From assembly GCA_001787455.1 (NCBI GenBank), contig MFXA01000046.1, positions 1 through 12,973 on the forward strand: a stretch of 12,973 nt of DNA, read 5' to 3'. The position numbers were made by a program, and so were the translations under genes. The notes beneath the pieces are model-generated. The model searched no databases, had not been told where the DNA came from, and saw only the letters and a list, made by a program, of their open reading frames with translations. Position 1 is the stretch's first letter; every line of letters starts with the position of its first letter. Below are positions 1 through 7,009 of the stretch, piece after piece. This stretch comes from Candidatus Peregrinibacteria bacterium RIFCSPLOWO2_01_FULL_39_12. GTDB taxonomy: Bacteria > Patescibacteriota > Gracilibacteria > UBA1369 > LOWO2-01-FULL-3.

Positions 1-1487
1 TTTTCATATAATTTATCAGCTTCTTTTACCGCTTTAGGATCTTTCCCGAGCGAAACAAGATGAACAGTAAACGGAGCGACATTTTCAGGCCAAATAATAC
101 CGTTTTTATCATATTTTGCCTCAACAATCGTCCCAAGAAGCCTGGTAGTCCCGATTCCGTAGCAACCCATCGTAACAAGCTTGGATTTGCCGTCTTTATC
201 TGTAAAATTCAGATTAAAAGCCCTGCTGTACTTTGCGCCGAGTTTAAATATATTCCCAACTTCCACCGCTTTAATTTCTTTCAAAGGTTTATCGCATTTT
301 TTGCATTTGAAACCGCTTTTAACCTCAACCAAATCAGCAAAATCATCTATGACAAAATCCCTGCCGATGTTCGCATTTTTATAATCCTCGGCATAAGCAT
401 TTGCGCCGGTTGCAAAATTTTTAATATTTTTGATGGAGTGATCCGCGATAAATTTCAGTTTTATTTTAGAAGACAGATTAACAGGGGAAATATATCCTTG
501 CACAAGCCCAGCCCGCTTTAACAATTCCGGACTCGCAGGTCGGAGAGGTTTCTTTAAATAATTTTCAAGTTTTACATCGCTCACATTTAAATCTCCGCGG
601 ATAACAACTCCGATTAAACCCGTTTCATCAACTTCATATACGACAGTTTTAAGAATTTTATAAGATGGAACACCGTGTGCTTTTGCGTTGTCTTCAATGG
701 AAAATCCGCGCTCGATATGAACTTGGTTTAACGACAATTCTTTTTCAGGATGAGCGTCGGGATTGGGCACTTTTCCCTCGGCGATTTCAAGATTTTGCGC
801 TGTCCCGCATTTATCGCAAATGATTATTGTATCTTCACCGGCGGGGGTTTCTACTGAAAATTCATGCGAATATTTATCGGAAAAAGGTCCGCCGGAAGCT
901 TCAATTAAATATGCTTTTAACCCGCATCTCTCAAAAACATTAAAATAAGCTTTTTTAACTTTTTCATAATATTTGTCCAAGTCTTCTTCTGAAACATGAA
1001 AGCTGTACATATCTTTCATCCCGAATTCGCGACCTCGCAAAAGTCCCGATTTTGCGCGCGGCTCATCTCTAAACTTTGTTTGTATTTGATAAACGACCAA
1101 AGGCAGATCTTTATAAGATTTTATATATTTGGCGGCTAACGGAGTAACTGTTTCTTCATGGCTTGGTCCGAAAACGAATTCTTTATCGCCCGAAGCTTTT
1201 GTGCGGTACAAAATGCTGTCCATTGTTTTGTTTCTTCCGGTTATTTCCCAAAGTTCAATTGGATGTAAAGCCGGCATAAGAAGCTCCTGTCCATCAACCG
1301 CGTTCATTTCTTCTCTTATGATTTTGCAAATTTTTACCAAAACTTTTTGACCGAGCGGCAGAATATTATAAATTCCGGCTGCCAATTTTTCGACAAAACC
1401 GGCTTGAGTCAAAAGCTGGGCGTTTTTACTATCGGCATCGCATGGGGGGTTGTGTCTGGTTTTTCCAAAAAGTTGTGAATAGCGCAT
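1..1487 (-). CDS. proS: Prolyl-tRNA synthetase, bacterial type with editing insertion (3' end beyond window)
   Basis: Charges tRNA-Pro with proline in the cytoplasm (class II aminoacyl-tRNA synthetase). Translating the minus strand from the ATG at 1487 gives 495 uninterrupted codons. They show class II motif 2 (KFRDEPRAKSGLLRGREFG, about 138-156), a long insertion (about 225-410) matching the bacterial INS/YbaK-like editing domain, and motif 3 (GCYGIGTTRLLG, about 441-452). Lys280 in the segment SYKILKTVVYEV aligns with the lysine needed for Ala-tRNA-Pro editing in E. coli. Two CxxC pairs (Cys224/227 and Cys395/398) flank the insertion and may bind zinc, a known variant in this family. The C-terminal anticodon-binding domain is only begun (FTVHLVSLGKD) and is cut by the window edge. 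The start MRYSQLFGKT is typical of ProRS. No Shine-Dalgarno sequence precedes the ATG, and the likely promoter places the mRNA start at or one base before it. Confidence 0.96.
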   Translation of the reverse strand, partial: MRYSQLFGKTRHNPPCDADSKNAQLLTQAGFVEKLAAGIYNILPLGQKVLVKICKIIREEMNAVDGQELLMPALHPIELWEITGRNKTMDSILYRTKASGDKEFVFGPSHEETVTPLAAKYIKSYKDLPLVVYQIQTKFRDEPRAKSGLLRGREFGMKDMYSFHVSEEDLDKYYEKVKKAYFNVFERCGLKAYLIEASGGPFSDKYSHEFSVETPAGEDTIIICDKCGTAQNLEIAEGKVPNPDAHPEKELSLNQVHIERGFSIEDNAKAHGVPSYKILKTVVYEVDETGLIGVVIRGDLNVSDVKLENYLKKPLRPASPELLKRAGLVQGYISPVNLSSKIKLKFIADHSIKNIKNFATGANAYAEDYKNANIGRDFVIDDFADLVEVKSGFKCKKCDKPLKEIKAVEVGNIFKLGAKYSRAFNLNFTDKDGKSKLVTMGCYGIGTTRLLGTIVEAKYDKNGIIWPENVAPFTVHLVSLGKDPKAVKEADKLYE

Positions 1488-1494
1488 TGCTGAA

Positions 1495-1523
1495 AATATA
1501 GACTATAAGGCTTGTATTGACAA
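1495..1523 (-). promoter_or_regulatory. Sigma70-type promoter for proS, predicting a leaderless mRNA
   Basis: Read on the minus strand: -35 TTGTCA (1518-1523), a 17-base spacer, then -10 TATATT (1495-1500); both boxes match 5 of 6 consensus bases. Only 7 bases separate the -10 box from the proS ATG at 1487, so the expected transcription start falls on or next to the A of the ATG. A second minus-strand -10 (TATAAT, 1529-1534) has no recognisable -35 box and would give a leader of about 35 nt without a Shine-Dalgarno sequence. The -35 box overlaps the TTG start codon of the divergent gene. Confidence 0.55.
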
Positions 1524-2374
1524 TAAAAATTATAGGGATAAACTTTAGCACCAATTATGTAGCAACTGTATGTATGATGAGAGAACCAAAAAGTCCGGAA
1601 TACTATGGAGATAGGGAATATTACTTCATGGATTTAGCGCCAGATCACCTCAAGCTGTTGGCAGGCATACAACCAAGATTGATCAGATTTTTTACGAGAG
1701 ACGTAACGGCAATATTAAGTCCGCAAACTCTAAGAGCCGCTTTTACGGGGGAAGAGGTTAGTGGATTGCAACAGGGGATTGGTGAAGTTTCTTACGAGAT
1801 AGCGGATCTTACGCCGTTTATAAGAGAGGCAATGGCTTCGAGGAACGACCGCCCTTTTGAACTTACTATGAGTATAACCGTGATTGCAGCCGATCAAAAT
1901 GCTTCGACTATCGTAGACGCAAGTCCGGCAAACCTGGTTCAGGTACACAGTAATAGATTTGTACGGGATGAAGAAACTCAAAGATTAACTGGTTTCATCA
2001 CAAGTACAGCCCTTGAAGCCCCTGAACACCACGAATTGCATCTTGAGATGAAAATACCAGGTGATATGAATATAAAATTGGGATTTTTTAGCGGAATGAT
2101 TGAAAGCTTGAGTCAGCATCTTGAATATGAAGGTTTCAAAATAGAAAAACCTGAGTTGGGAAGCGCACTCCAAAGCGCTGTCGCAAGAATTTCTCACGAA
2201 TCAAAAATGCCATTTGTGATTATTACAGGTCATAGTGGACATTCTGGAAATCCAATAATTATATATTCGACCATTCAGGGAATCGGACTGACCGAGGATC
2301 CGAACAAAGCTCAACAACAAGCTCCGGGAATTATGCCTGTAACAATGGATTTAAGGAAAAAAATAGATATTTAG
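1517..2374 (+). CDS. Hypothetical protein, 285 aa, no recognised family
   Basis: I do not recognise this protein. The TTG at 1517 is preceded by AAGG (1507-1510) at a 6-base spacing, and an in-frame TAG at 1499 rules out a longer start. The first in-frame ATG pair (1574, 1577) would remove 19 residues. It lacks a Shine-Dalgarno sequence, but TTGACA (1517-1522) with TAAACT at a 16-base spacing could serve as its promoter, so the start is open. There is no signal peptide or membrane segment, so it is probably soluble. Visible features are a predicted strand-rich N-terminus, a His/Glu cluster (PEHHELHLEMK, about 166-176), a Gly/His turn (TGHSGHSGNP, about 239-248) and an acidic mid-section. It stops with TAG. 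Part of the gene is richer in G+C than its surroundings (1741-1860 is 49% by count). It lies divergent from proS and upstream of the KilA-N gene, perhaps as part of an accessory insert. Confidence 0.72.
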   Translation: MTIKIIGINFSTNYVATVCMMREPKSPEYYGDREYYFMDLAPDHLKLLAGIQPRLIRFFTRDVTAILSPQTLRAAFTGEEVSGLQQGIGEVSYEIADLTPFIREAMASRNDRPFELTMSITVIAADQNASTIVDASPANLVQVHSNRFVRDEETQRLTGFITSTALEAPEHHELHLEMKIPGDMNIKLGFFSGMIESLSQHLEYEGFKIEKPELGSALQSAVARISHESKMPFVIITGHSGHSGNPIIIYSTIQGIGLTEDPNKAQQQAPGIMPVTMDLRKKIDI

Positions 2375-2392
2375 GACCCGAAAATCTAAAAC

Positions 2393-2445
2393 AAAATATT
2401 ATTTTAAATCAGCAACACGTTTGGCTCAGATTTTAAGAATATTTT
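2393..2445 (+). terminator. Imperfect A/T-rich inverted repeat after the hypothetical gene
   Basis: The arms 2393-2410 and 2429-2445 are near-complementary, with one gap and one mismatch, around an 18-base loop (agcaacacgtttggctca). The arm pairs are almost all A-T and no clean T-run follows, so this is a poor intrinsic terminator and could simply reflect base composition. It lies 19 bases past the TAG of the upstream gene. The rest of the 2375-2508 gap is A/T-rich. A TAGAAT box at 2469-2474 could be a -10 element for the KilA-N gene, but no credible -35 accompanies it. Confidence 0.25.
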
Positions 2446-2508
2446 AAAAAAATTTTAACTTTGCTAAGTAGAATTTTGATTTGAATTAACCCTTAAATCA
2501 TTTTTACC

Positions 2509-3336
2509 ATGCAAAAAAATAAAAAAATTGAAGTTAAAGGAATGGAAATATCCCTATTACAAAAAAATAATGACAATTATATCTCCCTGACCGACATTGC
2601 GCGTTACAAAGATGTTGAACGGACAGATTACATTTTGCAAAACTGGATGCGTAATCGTGACACTATAGAATTTCTTGGATTATGGGAGAAAATTAATAAT
2701 TCCAATTTTAAACCCATCGAATTCGATGGGTTTAAAACTCAATCCGGTCTAAATAGTTTTTCCCTTACGCCTAAGCGCTGGATCGAATCAACTAATGCCA
2801 TAGGTCTCATTTCCAAATCAGGTCGTTATGGCGGGGGTACTTTTGCCCATAAAGACATAGCTTTCGAATTCGCCTCATGGATCAGTCCAGAATTTAAGTT
2901 GTATTTGATCAAAGAATTCCAAAGACTAAAAGAGATCGAAAATCAGAAATCATCACTGAGCTGGGACGTAAAAAGAGAATTGGCAAGGATAAATTACAAA
3001 ATTCATACCGACGCGATAAAACAAAAATTAATACCATTAAAAATTGACCAAATCCCGGACAAATTTGTTTACGCAAGTGAAGGGGATCTTTTAAACAAAG
3101 CTCTGTTCAATCTGACAGCCAAAGAATGGCGTGAACAAAATCCTGAAAAAGAAGGAAATATCCGTGATTATTCCACAATTGAACAACTTGTAGTACTTTC
3201 CAATCTTGAAAGTCTTAACGCCGAGCTAATCAAGCAAGGCATAGAGCCTGAACAAAGATTATTAAAACTAAATAAAATTGCCATAGATCAAATAAAGTCG
3301 ATCCTTGGACATCCTGCATTAGAGAAACTGAAGTAA
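2509..3336 (+). CDS. KilA-N domain DNA-binding protein
   Basis: Probable sequence-specific DNA-binding protein of the KilA-N/APSES type. Such proteins occur in phages and large DNA viruses and also as stand-alone genes in Bacteroidetes and other bacteria; their cellular role is mostly unknown. The N-terminal KilA-N domain spans about residues 8-145, with YISLTDIARYKD (24-35), LQNWMRNRDTIEFLGLWE (43-60), GLISKSGRYGG and FAHKDIAFEFASWISPEFKL. The C-terminal half (about 150-275) has the segments that usually accompany it in stand-alone versions: INYKIHTDAIKQKLIP, FVYASEGDLLNKALF, TAKEWREQNPEKEGNIRDY and VVLSNLESLNAELI. Length and ends look complete, with no frameshift. No Shine-Dalgarno sequence precedes the ATG (cattttaccATG). 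The stop is 8 bases from the convergent rmlB stop. No phage structural or integration genes are nearby. A perfect 32-bp palindrome lies inside codons 66-77. Confidence 0.88.
   Translation: MQKNKKIEVKGMEISLLQKNNDNYISLTDIARYKDVERTDYILQNWMRNRDTIEFLGLWEKINNSNFKPIEFDGFKTQSGLNSFSLTPKRWIESTNAIGLISKSGRYGGGTFAHKDIAFEFASWISPEFKLYLIKEFQRLKEIENQKSSLSWDVKRELARINYKIHTDAIKQKLIPLKIDQIPDKFVYASEGDLLNKALFNLTAKEWREQNPEKEGNIRDYSTIEQLVVLSNLESLNAELIKQGIEPEQRLLKLNKIAIDQIKSILGHPALEKLK
2706..2737. repeat. Perfect 32-bp palindrome inside the KilA-N coding sequence
   Basis: The left half is ttttaaacccatcgaa (2706-2721). The right half (2722-2737) is its exact reverse complement, with no loop. The dyad centre falls inside an EcoRI site (GAATTC, 2719-2724). 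It is in frame: the codons for FKPIE (residues 67-71) are the exact antisense of those for FDGFK (72-76). A perfect 32-bp dyad suits a dimeric DNA-binding protein or cruciform extrusion, but it could also follow from codon choice over a conserved peptide of the family. Confidence 0.9.
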
Positions 3337-3344
3337 AACTTTAG

Positions 3345-4376
3345 CTACCTGCTCGTCTTAAGAGGCATTTTGCTTACAACTTTGTGCTTCCTTTCTTCGA
3401 TTTTTGCCATAAGTTTTTTAGCCCACTCCTCATGATTCTTATACCAGTCAAAAGTTTTTTGAATTCCCTCCGCAAAATCTACGGAAGGTTTCCATCCAAG
3501 CTCCGTTTGAAGTTTTGTGGAATCTATCGCGTATCTGCGATCATGAGCAAGCCTGTCATCAACATAAGTGATCAAACTTTCATCTTTCCCTAAAAACTTC
3601 AGCAAAAATTGGGTAATTTGAAGATTTGTTTTTTCATTGTTGCCGCCAACATTATAAACTTCGCCCAAACGACCTTTTTTTAAGATAACATCAATGGCGC
3701 GGCAGTGATCTATGACATAAAGCCAATCTCTTATATTTTTGCCATCACCATAAACAGGAACAGATTTTCCCTCAGAAATCAACCTGAAAAAATAGGGGAT
3801 TAGTTTTTCGGGAAATTGATACGGACCGTAATTGTTACTGCATCTGCTTATGGTTATCCCCATTTGATAAGTTTCAAAATAACTTTTTGTCAGAAGATCG
3901 GCGGACGCTTTGGATGCGGCATACGGACAATTTGGCGCAATCGGCGTTTTTTCCGTGAAAAATTCTTTTGAGTTACTTCCTAAATCTCCATAAACTTCAT
4001 CCGTGGAAACCTGATGATAGCGTTTTACGCCTGTTAAACGAGAGGCTTCAAGAAGATTATGCGTGCCGACAATATTTGTCATTACAAAAATACCCGGTCC
4101 GGTAATACTTCTGTCTACATGTGTTTCAGCGGCAAAATTCACAACTGCATCAAATTTTTCCTTCTCAAAAAAATCTTCTACAAAATCCTTGTCGGAAATA
4201 TCGCCTTGTACAAAATGAAATCTCTTTTCATCCATTAAATCGGATAAATTATCAAGATTTCCGGCATAAGTAAGCTTATCCAAAACAAAGATTTCGTCAT
4301 TTGGATAATTTTCAAAACGATAACGAGTATAATTGCTTCCTATAAATCCGGCTCCTCCTGTAATAAGAATTTTCAT
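3345..4376 (-). CDS. rmlB: dTDP-glucose 4,6-dehydratase
   Basis: Converts dTDP-D-glucose to dTDP-4-keto-6-deoxy-D-glucose with bound NAD+, the committed step to dTDP-rhamnose and dTDP-3-amino sugars for surface polysaccharide. It is an extended short-chain dehydrogenase. The Rossmann motif GGAGFIGS is at 7-14, the family signature STDEVYGD at about 124-131 carries the Thr-Asp-Glu catalytic triad (125-127), and the Tyr152-x3-Lys156 pair (YAASK) is present. NNYGPYQFPEKLIP and GDGKNIRDWLYV are also typical RmlB segments. At 343 aa it has normal length, with a short Lys/Arg-rich tail. The ATG overlaps the fdtA stop (ATGA, 4373-4376), implying translational coupling; there is no Shine-Dalgarno sequence of its own. 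Stop codon is TAG. RmlA, RmlC and RmlD homologues are not in the window. Confidence 0.96.
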   Translation of the reverse strand: MKILITGGAGFIGSNYTRYRFENYPNDEIFVLDKLTYAGNLDNLSDLMDEKRFHFVQGDISDKDFVEDFFEKEKFDAVVNFAAETHVDRSITGPGIFVMTNIVGTHNLLEASRLTGVKRYHQVSTDEVYGDLGSNSKEFFTEKTPIAPNCPYAASKASADLLTKSYFETYQMGITISRCSNNYGPYQFPEKLIPYFFRLISEGKSVPVYGDGKNIRDWLYVIDHCRAIDVILKKGRLGEVYNVGGNNEKTNLQITQFLLKFLGKDESLITYVDDRLAHDRRYAIDSTKLQTELGWKPSVDFAEGIQKTFDWYKNHEEWAKKLMAKIEERKHKVVSKMPLKTSR

Positions 4377-4780
4377 ATATTGTCGGATGAATTTACGTAT
4401 TTTATGAATTCATCAAGATCATAAATATAGTCGGTAGGCACGTAGTTTACTGAAGATACAGCCAAAAGTACAGCATCGGGAGAAAATTCGTAAAATTCGC
4501 GATAGCACATTCCATCCATTATTAAAGCGCTGTCCGGTCCTTTAAGTTCAAATCCCAGCCATTTTTCCCCGTCATGGAATTTGGCTTTTACAAGCCCTTT
4601 TTGGCAGATATAAAGTTTTTTTTCATGTTTCACAGCATGACCTCCGCGCGGCTTGCCCACATCATTCAAATAATATATCCGCTTAACCGGCCAATCCACG
4701 TAATCTTTGAGTTCCACAGCCGTCAAAACGCCGCGCTCATCTTTAAAACTGTTTAATTTTATAGGACGAACTTTCTCCAT
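4373..4780 (-). CDS. FdtA/QdtA-like dTDP-4-keto-6-deoxyglucose 3,4-ketoisomerase (WxcM-like cupin)
   Basis: A small single-domain cupin of the WxcM-like/FdtA family. These enzymes turn the RmlB product into the 3-keto isomer, which an aminotransferase then converts to dTDP-Fuc3N or dTDP-Qui3N. At 135 aa it has the usual length. Family features are the KDERGVL start, KRIYYLNDV (33-41), RGGHA (45-49), LYICQKGLVKAKFHDGEKW, and the C-terminal YREFYEFSPDAVLLAVSS and DYIYDLDEFIKYV. It sits 5 bases after infB and overlaps rmlB by 4, so substrate supply and isomerisation are co-expressed. The family motif RGxHAHK reads RGGHAVK here: the second His, catalytically important in characterised FdtA, is Val50, while His48 remains and another His follows at 52. 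Altered specificity or loss of isomerase activity is therefore possible. The required aminotransferase is not in the window. The UGA stop supports the standard code. Confidence 0.85.
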   Translation of the reverse strand: MEKVRPIKLNSFKDERGVLTAVELKDYVDWPVKRIYYLNDVGKPRGGHAVKHEKKLYICQKGLVKAKFHDGEKWLGFELKGPDSALIMDGMCYREFYEFSPDAVLLAVSSVNYVPTDYIYDLDEFIKYVNSSDNI

Positions 4781-4785
4781 GATTA

Positions 4786-6936
4786 TTAAATTATTCTTTT
4801 CCTTTGCTCCTGTTTATAAGCGACAAGGATATCTCCTTCCTGAAGCGCAAATTCGCTGATAATTTTCATGCCGCATTCATTGCCCTCTTTAATTTCATCC
4901 ACAGTTTCCTCGGCCTTGCGAAGCGAATTTATAAAAGCCTCTCCGACAACATTTTCTTCATCAGCCGCATTTCTTCCCCTAACCACTCTTAATTTTGCTT
5001 TACTTTCCATTTTGCCGCTTAAAACTCTCGCCCCGATAATAGTTTCTTTTTTCTTCGTTAAAAATACTTTTTTCAATTCCGCTCTTCCAAGTAAAGTTTC
5101 CACAATTTCGGGCTCCATTAAGCCGCTTAAAATTTTATTAACATCTTCCAGCAGATTATAAATAATTTTGTATTGCCTCACCTCAACCATCTCACGTTCG
5201 GCGGTTTTGGAAACATTTGGAGCATCGAAGTCAGTGGTAAAAGCCAAAATCATACCTTCGCTTGCGGAAGCCATCATTACATCGGATTCTGTAATTGTGC
5301 CGACTCCGGCGTGAATAATTTTAATTGCAACTTCTTCATCTTTAATTTTGGCAAGTGACTGTCTTATGGCTTCAAGCGAGCCTTTTGTATCGGCTTTTAG
5401 AACTATTTTTAGGATTTTGTTTGATTTAACACGGGAAATAAGCTGATTTGCGGCGGACATTCTTTCAAAACTGTCTTTTTTATTTATTAAACTGATTTCT
5501 TCCGCTCTTCCTCGCGCTGTTCTTTCATCTTTTACAACTTGAAGGATGTCACCGCTTTTCGGAGTTATGTTTAATCCTGCCACCAAAACGGGAGTGGAAG
5601 GAATGGCGCTTTGTAATGCTTTCCCTGTAAAATCTTTCATAAGTTTTATACGCCCGTAAGTACTGCCGACGATAACATTGTCCATTACTTTAAGCGTTCC
5701 TGTATTTATCAAAATGGTCGCGACAGGTCCGAGATTTTGATCGAGATGCGCTTCAATCACAGTACCGACAGCTTCGCGGTTTGGATTTGCTTTAAGATCC
5801 CCCATCTCCGCAGTCAAAAGAATCATATCGAGAAGACCATCGATGCCTTCACCGTTTAAAGCTGAAACCGGAACGGTAACGGTTTTTCCGCCCCAATCCT
5901 CAGGCTGAAGCCCTTGTTCCGACAACTCTCCTTTAACTTTATCAATATTTGCTCCGGGTTTATCAATTTTATTTATAGCTACGATGATTGGAACGCCCGC
6001 TTCCTTGGCGTGATTTATTGCTTCCACAGTCTGCGGTTTTATTCCTTCATCTGCGGCAACTACAAGTACGGCGATATCGGTGATTTTGGCGCCGCGCGCC
6101 CTCATAGCTGTAAACGCCTCATGCCCCGGTGTATCCAAAAATGTGATGGGTTTGCCTTTTGCGACAACCTGATAAGCTCCAATGTGTTGGGTAATTCCGC
6201 CGGCTTCCCCATCAACAACATTTGTTTTACGGATTATATCCAAAAGCTTTGTTTTCCCATGGTCGACATGTCCCATTACGCACACAACGGGAGGACGCAC
6301 TTTTAAAGATGTCGGATCATCCTCGGTTATCAGTTTTGAAATATCTCCGGACATAAGCTCTTCAACGCCTGCAATAGTGCGAAGTCTTTTTAATTTTATG
6401 CCAAGATCGTCGGCGATAATTTGTGCGGTATCAAAATCAATTTGCTGGTTTATATTTGCCAAAATGCCATTTTTCATCAGTTCTCCGATAACTTTCGCAA
6501 CATTTATGCCGGTTTTTTCGGCAAATTCTTTTACGGCGATGAAATCCGGAATTTCAATGCCATCTTTGCTTATAATTACCTCAGGTTTAGCGGGTGATTC
6601 TTTTGGAACTTCTTTTTTTGTTGAAACTTCCTTCCCTGCAGTTTTTTTCCTTTGGCTTTTTATAATCTCGCGCTCCTGCTTTTCCGCAATAATTTCATCA
6701 TATATTTCCGCAATATCTTGAGGAGCTTTTTCGATATCCACTCCGTCTCCGGAGCTGTTCGCCTCTCGAGTAGAAGCGGACACCTTAGAAAGTTCGTCTA
6801 AAACAAGTGTTGCGGTGTCATCATCAACAACCCTTGCTTTTGGAGATAACTTAACTCCCAGCTCCTTAAGTTTCTTTTTAAGCTGAACTTGGTCAATATT
6901 AAGCTTCTCCGCCAAATCAGATAATTTTGTTGACAT
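4786..6936 (-). CDS. infB: Translation initiation factor IF-2
   Basis: GTPase that delivers fMet-tRNA to the 30S subunit and promotes 50S joining. From the ATG at 6936 it is 716 aa, near the short Gram-positive length rather than the long enterobacterial form. Domain order: IF2_N module (1-50, STKLSDLAEKLNI...), a charged Lys/Glu linker (about 75-120), a second IF2_N-like module (about 120-185), the G domain with G1 GHVDHGKT (222-229), G2 region GGITQHIGAY, G3 DTPGHEAF (268-275) and G4 NKID (322-325), then the beta-barrel and C-terminal tRNA-binding domains. A TTG at 6951 would add MRYLS, but the ATG fits the family start better and neither has a Shine-Dalgarno sequence. It leads the infB-fdtA-rmlB cluster; the usual nusA and rbfA partners are absent from both sides. 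Confidence 0.97.
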   Translation of the reverse strand: MSTKLSDLAEKLNIDQVQLKKKLKELGVKLSPKARVVDDDTATLVLDELSKVSASTREANSSGDGVDIEKAPQDIAEIYDEIIAEKQEREIIKSQRKKTAGKEVSTKKEVPKESPAKPEVIISKDGIEIPDFIAVKEFAEKTGINVAKVIGELMKNGILANINQQIDFDTAQIIADDLGIKLKRLRTIAGVEELMSGDISKLITEDDPTSLKVRPPVVCVMGHVDHGKTKLLDIIRKTNVVDGEAGGITQHIGAYQVVAKGKPITFLDTPGHEAFTAMRARGAKITDIAVLVVAADEGIKPQTVEAINHAKEAGVPIIVAINKIDKPGANIDKVKGELSEQGLQPEDWGGKTVTVPVSALNGEGIDGLLDMILLTAEMGDLKANPNREAVGTVIEAHLDQNLGPVATILINTGTLKVMDNVIVGSTYGRIKLMKDFTGKALQSAIPSTPVLVAGLNITPKSGDILQVVKDERTARGRAEEISLINKKDSFERMSAANQLISRVKSNKILKIVLKADTKGSLEAIRQSLAKIKDEEVAIKIIHAGVGTITESDVMMASASEGMILAFTTDFDAPNVSKTAEREMVEVRQYKIIYNLLEDVNKILSGLMEPEIVETLLGRAELKKVFLTKKKETIIGARVLSGKMESKAKLRVVRGRNAADEENVVGEAFINSLRKAEETVDEIKEGNECGMKIISEFALQEGDILVAYKQEQRKRII

Positions 6937-6957
6937 AGATAGGTAGCGCAATAAAAA
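6930..6957 (+). promoter_or_regulatory. Weak candidate promoter for rmuC
   Basis: Plus strand: a perfect -35 TTGACA (6930-6935) overlaps the infB start codon. It is followed by a 16-base spacer and TAAAAA (6952-6957, 4 of 6). The predicted start near 6964 leaves about 46 nt of leader containing AAAGGA (6992-6997), the rmuC ribosome binding site. The poor -10 box keeps this tentative. Confidence 0.3.
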
Positions 6958-6965
6958 GCATCAGC

Positions 6966-6994
6966 AGTCTACGGAAAAAACGTTTTAATGTAAA
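6966..6994 (-). promoter_or_regulatory. Putative promoter of infB-fdtA-rmlB
   Basis: Minus strand: -35 TTTACA (6989-6994, 5 of 6), a 17-base spacer, -10 TAGACT (6966-6971, 4 of 6). The predicted start near 6959 leaves a leader of about 22 nt before the infB ATG at 6936, without a Shine-Dalgarno sequence. It lies in the 73-bp divergent gap shared with rmuC. Confidence 0.4.
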
Positions 6995-7009
6995 GGAATT
7001 AACGATATT

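Noticed and set aside
60..521. Plus-strand open frame of 153 codons
   Set aside because: It is antisense to proS, whose minus-strand translation matches ProRS motifs throughout; the plus-strand protein is low-complexity and family-less.
1529..1534. Minus-strand TATAAT as the main proS -10 box
   Set aside because: The sequence 16-18 bases upstream does not resemble a -35 box, while the TTGTCA-17-TATATT pair closer to the gene is better overall.
2509..3336. KilA-N gene as evidence of a prophage
   Set aside because: There is no integrase, structural, lysis or packaging gene nearby, no flanking att-like repeat was found, and stand-alone KilA-N genes with this same C-terminal half occur on bacterial chromosomes.
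4373..4375. Possible UGA recoding as in Gracilibacteria/SR1
   Set aside because: All long genes are intact without reading UGA as an amino acid, and fdtA ends properly at UGA with a typical C-terminus and an ATGA overlap with rmlB.
6182..6721. Plus-strand open frame of 179 codons
   Set aside because: It lies entirely antisense to the infB N-terminal and G-domain region and has the Ser/Ile/Phe-rich composition of a reverse-strand shadow.
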